A DNA stretch of 18,371 nt from Pseudomonadota bacterium (GTDB lineage: Bacteria > Pseudomonadota > Gammaproteobacteria > Xanthomonadales > Xanthomonadaceae). Positions within the stretch are counted from its first letter, which is position 1; every line of letters begins with the position of its first letter. The stretch spans positions 1-18,371 of the forward strand of contig JAEXRB010000347.1 in the NCBI GenBank assembly GCA_023438325.1, read 5' to 3'. Positions 15,046-18,371 of the stretch are shown here, in pieces. Both the position numbers and the translations under genes were made by a program. The notes under the pieces are model-generated. The model was not told the origin of the DNA. It searched no databases and saw nothing but the letters and a program-made list of their open reading frames with translations.

Positions 15046-15365
15046 CGGGATGGCTCCGTGGCGTCTTGAGGGGTGCTCGCAGGCCAGGTCTGGCGGGCAT
15101 ACCAGCGTGCAAGTGACTCGATGTCCTTGCGGTTGAGTACGCCGACCACGCTGTTCATCACGTCGCCCTCGCGCCGACCTTCGCGGTACTGGTTCAAGGC
15201 CCAGACCAGATAGACCTCGTTCTGGCCGCCGATATGCGGGGCAGCCGGGGTGCGGCTGCGTCCGTCCGTGCCATGGCAGGCCACGCACAGGCCGAGTTTG
15301 GCCGGCGCGGATTCTTCGGCAGGCATGCTGCCGGCAAGGCTGGTGGCTAACAGGAGCGCGATCAT
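15042..15365 (-). CDS. Small periplasmic c-type cytochrome
   Basis: The product is 107 residues. MIALLLATSLAGSMPAEESA looks like a signal peptide, so the protein is exported. A single heme-binding CVACH lies at 27-31, and Met70 (GDVMNSVVG) is the likely second axial ligand; the segment HIGGQNEVYLVWALNQYREG is typical of class I cytochrome c (cytochrome c553/c4-like halves). It probably carries electrons to a terminal oxidase or a similar partner. The start at 15365 was chosen because the signal peptide begins there and a -10 box ends seven bases before it. The open frame extends upstream to 15455 but adds charged residues before the signal. The gene overlaps the J-protein gene by four bases. 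Confidence 0.85.
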   Translation of the reverse strand: MIALLLATSLAGSMPAEESAPAKLGLCVACHGTDGRSRTPAAPHIGGQNEVYLVWALNQYREGRREGDVMNSVVGVLNRKDIESLARWYARQTWPASTPQDATEPSR

Positions 15366-15372
15366 GCCGGGG

Positions 15373-15395
15373 ATTCTATCGCGCCACGCCCGTGG
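15373..15395 (-). promoter_or_regulatory. Promoter of the cytochrome/J-protein/mgtE operon
   Basis: A TAGAAT -10 hexamer (15373-15378 on the minus strand) is separated from the cytochrome ATG by only seven bases. Next to it is a short inverted repeat, CCACG-CC-CGTGG at 15384-15395, which might be a regulator site. No clear -35 hexamer is seen. Confidence 0.45.
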
Positions 15396-15453
15396 TATCT
15401 GCGCCTCGCCGCTGCTGCCAAACTTGCGCATCTTTTGCTGCGGGAATCCATCC

Positions 15454-15881
15454 ATGCGTGTCTGGTCGCTGCATCCTCGTTATCTCGATCCACAGGGCTT
15501 GGTTGCGCTGTGGCGCGAGACCTTGCTGGCGCACAAGGTGTTGCGCGGAGAAACGCGCGGCTATCGGCATCATCCGCAATTGCAGCGATTCCAGGGCAGG
15601 CCGATCCGGTCGCATCGGTCGATGTCTATCTTCAGGCCGTGCATGCCGAAGCCACGGCGCGTGGCTATCGCTTTGATCCGGGCAAGTTCGATGCGGCGGC
15701 GCAGAGCGCGCGCATCCGCGTGACGAAGGGCCAATGCGATTACGAATGGCAGCATCTTCTGGCCAAGCTCGCGGTGCGCAATCCGCAGGTGCTGGCGCGC
15801 TGGCACGACACCACTGCGCCCGAATGTCACCCGCTGTTCGAGGTGGTGCCCGGTGCGGTAGAGGATTGGGAGAAGCGCTGA
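15454..15881 (+). pseudogene. Pyrimidine-dimer DNA glycosylase family gene with a frameshift
   Basis: Reading frame 1 gives MRVWSLHPRYLDPQGLVALW and continues RETLLAHKVLRGETRGYRHHPQLQRFQ (47 residues). From about 15597 the family sequence continues in a different frame, QADPVASVDVYLQAVHAEAT, on to a natural stop at 15881. Together they make a full-length product of about 142 residues of the small family related to T4 endonuclease V (DenV/pyrimidine-dimer glycosylase), whose members start MRLWxLHPKYLD. The break is near 15595-15596 and would be repaired by adding one base. Either this gene is a recent pseudogene or there is a one-base sequencing error. All other parts look well preserved, so the event would be recent. 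The family removes cyclobutane dimers from DNA, but this assignment for bacterial members is by similarity. Confidence 0.78.
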
Positions 15882-15891
15882 ATTGCGCTTC
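15872..15891. terminator. Hairpin spanning two convergent stop codons
   Basis: GAAGCGC and GCGCTTC form a perfect 7-base stem with a 6-base loop. The glycosylase-family stop (15879-15881) lies in the loop, and the rraA stop (15890-15892) overlaps the right arm. No T-tract follows. This may serve as a weak shared terminator. Confidence 0.45.
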
Positions 15892-16372
15892 AGCCCAGCG
15901 CCGTGGCGCTTACGATCACGCCATCGGCATCGGCGTACAGCCATTGGCCAGGGCGCACCGCGATGCCGGCGATTTCCAGCGGGACATCGCGACGGCCATC
16001 ACCGAGTTTCTCGGTCTTGCGCGGGCAGCGGCCCAGCGCTTTCACGCCCAGATCGAGCGTGGCGATCATGGCACTGTCGCGGATCGCGCCGACGATGACG
16101 ATGCCTTCCCAGCCGTTCTCCACCGCCTTGGCTGCGAGCAGGTCACCGAGCATGGCGCGCGCCATCGAACTGGCGCCATCGACGACCAACACGCGGCCCT
16201 TGCCGGGTTCAGCCACGGCTTCGCGCACGCGGGAGTTGTCCTCGAACGCCTTGATGGTGCTGATCTGGCCGTGGAAGGCGATGCGCCCGCCCAAGTCGAG
16301 CCAGGGCAGGGTCAACACCTGCACGGCGGCTTCGTGCGCATCACACAGATCGGTGGTGGCGGGCGAGGACAT
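15890..16372 (-). CDS. rraA: RraA, regulator of RNase E activity
   Basis: The product is 160 residues, the standard RraA length. It carries the family core near residues 72-103: SSMARAMLGDLLAAKAVENG followed by WEGIVIVGAIRD, with the opening TTDLCDAH at about 6-13. RraA forms a ring-shaped trimer that binds RNase E and slows RNA decay. Related family members are metal-dependent aldolases, so a lyase function cannot be excluded, and older annotations as a menaquinone methyltransferase (MenG) are wrong. I chose the ATG at 16372, seven bases after the rpe stop, since the longer open frame reads through rpe. It is the last gene of the pepQ-rpe-rraA group and converges on the broken DNA glycosylase gene. 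Confidence 0.9.
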   Translation of the reverse strand: MSSPATTDLCDAHEAAVQVLTLPWLDLGGRIAFHGQISTIKAFEDNSRVREAVAEPGKGRVLVVDGASSMARAMLGDLLAAKAVENGWEGIVIVGAIRDSAMIATLDLGVKALGRCPRKTEKLGDGRRDVPLEIAGIAVRPGQWLYADADGVIVSATALG

Positions 16373-16379
16373 GGCTGCC

Positions 16380-17075
16380 TCAGGCGAAGTAGCCGAGCGC
16401 GCGGTTGCGGGCGCGTTCGATTTCTTCGCGCATCGCCGTGATGGTGCTGGCGTAATCGGGCGCGCCGAAAATGGCCGATCCGGCGACGAAGGTATCCGCA
16501 CCTGCCATCGCGATGTCGCCGATGTTGTCGATCTTCACGCCACCATCCACTTGCAGGCGAATGTCACGGCCGCTGTGATCGATCAGGGTGCGCAGACGAC
16601 GCAGTTTCTCCAGCGCCGAGGGAATGAAACTCTGGCCGCCGAAACCGGGATTCACCGACATCACCAGAATCAGATCGATATCGCCCAGCACGTGTTCCAG
16701 CACGCTCAGCGGCGTGGCCGGGTTGAGCACCAGACCGGGTGAACAGCCGTGGTCGCGGATGCTCTGGATGGTGCGATGCACGTGCGCGCTGGCTTCGGGG
16801 TGGAAGCTGATGGTGGTGGCGCCGGCCTTGGCGAATTCGGGCACCAGCGCATCCACCGGCTGCACCATCAGGTGCACGTCGATGGGCGCGGTGACGCCAT
16901 GCTTGCGCAGCGCCTGGCACACCATCGGGCCGATGGTGAGGTTGGGGACGTAGTGGTTGTCCATCACGTCGAAATGCACCCAGTCCGCACCGGCGGCGAG
17001 CACGGCGTCCACCTCCTCGCCCAGACGCGCGAAGTTCGCCGAGAGGATGGAAGGGGCGATGATCGGTTCGGACAC
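16380..17075 (-). CDS. rpe: Ribulose-phosphate 3-epimerase
   Basis: The product is 231 residues from a GTG start. It is a TIM-barrel enzyme that interconverts ribulose 5-phosphate and xylulose 5-phosphate in the pentose phosphate pathway. It opens MSEPIIAPSILSANFARLGE (Met from GTG). The metal and acid-base residues are all visible: His34 and Asp36 in VHFDVMDNHYVPN, His68 in DVHLMV and Asp177 in LQVDGGV, and the phosphate loop is NPGFGGQSF at about 142-150. A GTG at 17102 would add nine residues, but the GGAG at 17082-17085 favours 17075. It lies 23 bases after the pepQ stop. Confidence 0.93.
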   Translation of the reverse strand: MSEPIIAPSILSANFARLGEEVDAVLAAGADWVHFDVMDNHYVPNLTIGPMVCQALRKHGVTAPIDVHLMVQPVDALVPEFAKAGATTISFHPEASAHVHRTIQSIRDHGCSPGLVLNPATPLSVLEHVLGDIDLILVMSVNPGFGGQSFIPSALEKLRRLRTLIDHSGRDIRLQVDGGVKIDNIGDIAMAGADTFVAGSAIFGAPDYASTITAMREEIERARNRALGYFA

Positions 17076-17081
17076 GGGCGT

Positions 17082-17085
17082 CTCC
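17082..17085 (-). promoter_or_regulatory. Ribosome binding site fixing the rpe start
   Basis: GGAG on the minus strand is followed by ACGCCC and the GTG at 17073-17075. The spacing of six bases supports this start rather than the GTG at 17102, which overlaps the pepQ stop. Confidence 0.6.
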
Positions 17086-17098
17086 GGGAAAGAGTGAA

Positions 17099-18371
17099 TC
17101 ACAGCGCCATTATCGCCGCGAACGCATCGCGGGTGAGATTTTTCGGCGCGGCGTCGGTGCAGGCCACATCGTCCTCGATGCGCACGCCGCCGAAGCGCGC
17201 CAGGTGTTCCACCAGCGCCCAGTCCACCGCCCCGGCATGCGGGCCGGCACGCAGCGGCGCGAGCAAGAGGTCGATGAAGTACAGGCCCGGCTCGATGGTG
17301 ACGACCATGCCCGGCGCCAGCGTGCGGGTCAGGCGCAGGTAGGGATGGCCCTCGGGCTTGGGAATCACGCCGCCGGCATCCGATGCCGAAAAACCCGCCA
17401 CGTCATGCACTTGCAACCCGAGCAGGTGGCCGATGCCATGCGGGAAAAATGCGGCGCTGACGCCGGTTTCAAGCTGCGCTTCCGGCGTCATGCCGACCAC
17501 GCCCAGGTCGCGCAGCACGCCGGCCAGGCGCAGGTGCGCATCCAGATGGATGTCGCGGTAGTCGCGCCCGTTGCGGACTTGATCCACCAGCGCCAGTTGC
17601 ACTGCCTCCACACCGTCGATCAGCGCACCGAAGCGGGCATCGCCATCGCCATACGTTCGGGTGATGTCGCTGGCGTAACCGTGGAAACGCGCGCCGGCGT
17701 CGATCAGGAACGAGCGCGAACGCGCCGGTGCCGTCTGGTCCTGATACTGGTAATGCAGCACGGCGGCGTGTTCGTTGAGCGCGACGATGTTGCCGTAGGG
17801 CGCGTCGATGTCGCTCTGGCCCGAGGCACCGAGATAGGCGCGGTTGATTGCGTATTCCGATGCTCCGGCGCGGAACGCCGCTTCCGCCGCGACGTGCCCG
17901 CGAGCGGCACGGCGCGAGGCATCGCGCAGGCAGGCCAGCTCGTAGGGCGTTTTGTACGCACGGTGGTAGTGCAGGTATTCGAGCAGGGCCGGCGGGTTGT
18001 TCGGCACGTAGCTTTCCAGTGCCGCATCCGCTTCACCCACGATCGCCAGACGCCCGCTTTTGGGCAGGAACGCCGTGGCCTGCTTGGGCTCGGTAATCAC
18101 GTGGATGTCGAAGTGCTCCACCCAGATGCCGGCGGGCGCGGTGGGCGTGAGATGCCAGTAGTCGGCCGGTTGGTGATAGACCAGCACCGGCCGCTTGCCC
18201 GGCGTGACGACGATCCAGCCATCGGTATGTGCCGTCAGCGGCACGAGGTGCAAAAAATGCGGATTCGGCGCGAACGGATAGGGGTTGTCGTCCAGGAAGC
18301 GATATTTGAGCTTGCCTGCGGGGATCAACAGATGATCGTGACCGCTGCGGGCAAGCGCAGCTTCGATGCGT
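17099..18371 (-). CDS. pepQ: Xaa-Pro dipeptidase (prolidase), 5' end outside the window
   Basis: At least 423 residues are visible and the frame stays open to the window edge, so the true start lies beyond 18371. Prolidases of this type have about 440 residues, so only about 20 are missing. The first visible residues (RIEAALARSGHDHLLIPAGK) fit the N-terminal domain. The M24 pita-bread metal ligands are all present: two aspartates in LIDAGARFHGYASDITRTYG, His in GIGHLLGLQVHDVAG, Glu in TIEPGLYF and Glu in GVRIEDDV. The enzyme cleaves dipeptides with a C-terminal proline and needs two metal ions, usually Mn2+. A related organophosphate acid anhydrolase shares the fold, so catalytic breadth is unknown. 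The stop overlaps the alternative rpe start. Confidence 0.92.
   Translation of the reverse strand, partial: RIEAALARSGHDHLLIPAGKLKYRFLDDNPYPFAPNPHFLHLVPLTAHTDGWIVVTPGKRPVLVYHQPADYWHLTPTAPAGIWVEHFDIHVITEPKQATAFLPKSGRLAIVGEADAALESYVPNNPPALLEYLHYHRAYKTPYELACLRDASRRAARGHVAAEAAFRAGASEYAINRAYLGASGQSDIDAPYGNIVALNEHAAVLHYQYQDQTAPARSRSFLIDAGARFHGYASDITRTYGDGDARFGALIDGVEAVQLALVDQVRNGRDYRDIHLDAHLRLAGVLRDLGVVGMTPEAQLETGVSAAFFPHGIGHLLGLQVHDVAGFSASDAGGVIPKPEGHPYLRLTRTLAPGMVVTIEPGLYFIDLLLAPLRAGPHAGAVDWALVEHLARFGGVRIEDDVACTDAAPKNLTRDAFAAIMAL

Noticed and set aside
15366..15455. Longer cytochrome start at 15455 or 15431
   Set aside because: It would put a charged stretch before the signal peptide, and a -10 box lies inside the extension.
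15435..15596. Start of the glycosylase at the ATG 15435 in the second frame
   Set aside because: The first 50 codons of that frame show no family similarity, whereas the other frame from 15454 has the conserved MRVWSLHPRYLD opening. This supports a frameshift instead.
1..18371. CRISPR array, insertion sequence, tRNA or rRNA
   Set aside because: No regularly spaced repeats, transposase motifs, terminal inverted repeats or RNA gene signatures were seen.

Overview
The window is dense, GC-rich, almost gap-free coding DNA. Most of it (positions 1 to about 12,500) is one long minus-strand operon for an aryl polyene pigment of the xanthomonadin type. The remainder is housekeeping genes. A pigment cluster with a halogenase and an ammonia-lyase, a short-form AMP nucleosidase and a pepQ-rpe-rraA group together suggest a gammaproteobacterium of the Xanthomonadaceae/Lysobacteraceae. 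The genus cannot be fixed from the sequence alone.

Region 1 (12,497 down to 1, minus strand) holds, in order of transcription: a ketosynthase-like chain-length-factor protein, a 1-acyl-glycerol-phosphate-type acyltransferase, two acyl carrier proteins, a small membrane protein, an AMP-dependent acyl ligase fused to a hot-dog dehydratase, a family 2 glycosyltransferase, an LpxL/HtrB-like acyltransferase, a MIO-type aromatic amino acid ammonia-lyase, a YbgC/4HBT thioesterase, a LolA-like carrier, an MMPL/RND exporter, a flavin-dependent halogenase and the start of a lipoprotein cut off by the window edge. As I remember the published order, this matches aryl polyene genes apeC to apeN. Two genes, the lyase and the halogenase, are inserted, apeH-apeI is fused, and the apeJ-type glycosyltransferase/acyltransferase is split. 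Most junctions overlap by 1, 4, 8 or 20 bases, so the genes are probably translationally coupled. The catalytic ketosynthases, ketoreductase and second dehydratase are not in the window and should lie beyond position 1.

Proposed logic (inference): the ligase loads an aromatic acid on an acyl carrier protein. The chain is extended by off-window ketosynthases and the dehydratase half of the fusion. The halogenase decorates the ring or chain. The acyltransferases and glycosyltransferase attach the polyene to a lipid anchor. The LolA/MMPL/lipoprotein group moves the lipid to the outer membrane. The lyase could provide or modify the aromatic precursor.

Region 2 (12,498-13,460) starts with a 151-base divergent intergenic region carrying an extended -10 for amn and a hairpin in its leader. 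It continues with amn on the plus strand and a strong inverted repeat after it.

Region 3 (13,461-15,365, minus) is a likely three-gene operon: a c-type cytochrome, whose -10 box sits so close to the ATG that a leaderless mRNA is likely, a small DjlA-like J-protein and an MgtE-type magnesium transporter.

Region 4 (15,454-15,881, plus) is a pyrimidine-dimer DNA glycosylase family gene broken by a single frameshift.

Region 5 (15,890-18,371, minus) is pepQ (5' end cut by the window), rpe and rraA, closely packed and converging on the broken glycosylase with a small hairpin across both stop codons. I saw no tRNA, rRNA, CRISPR array, insertion sequence or attachment site.
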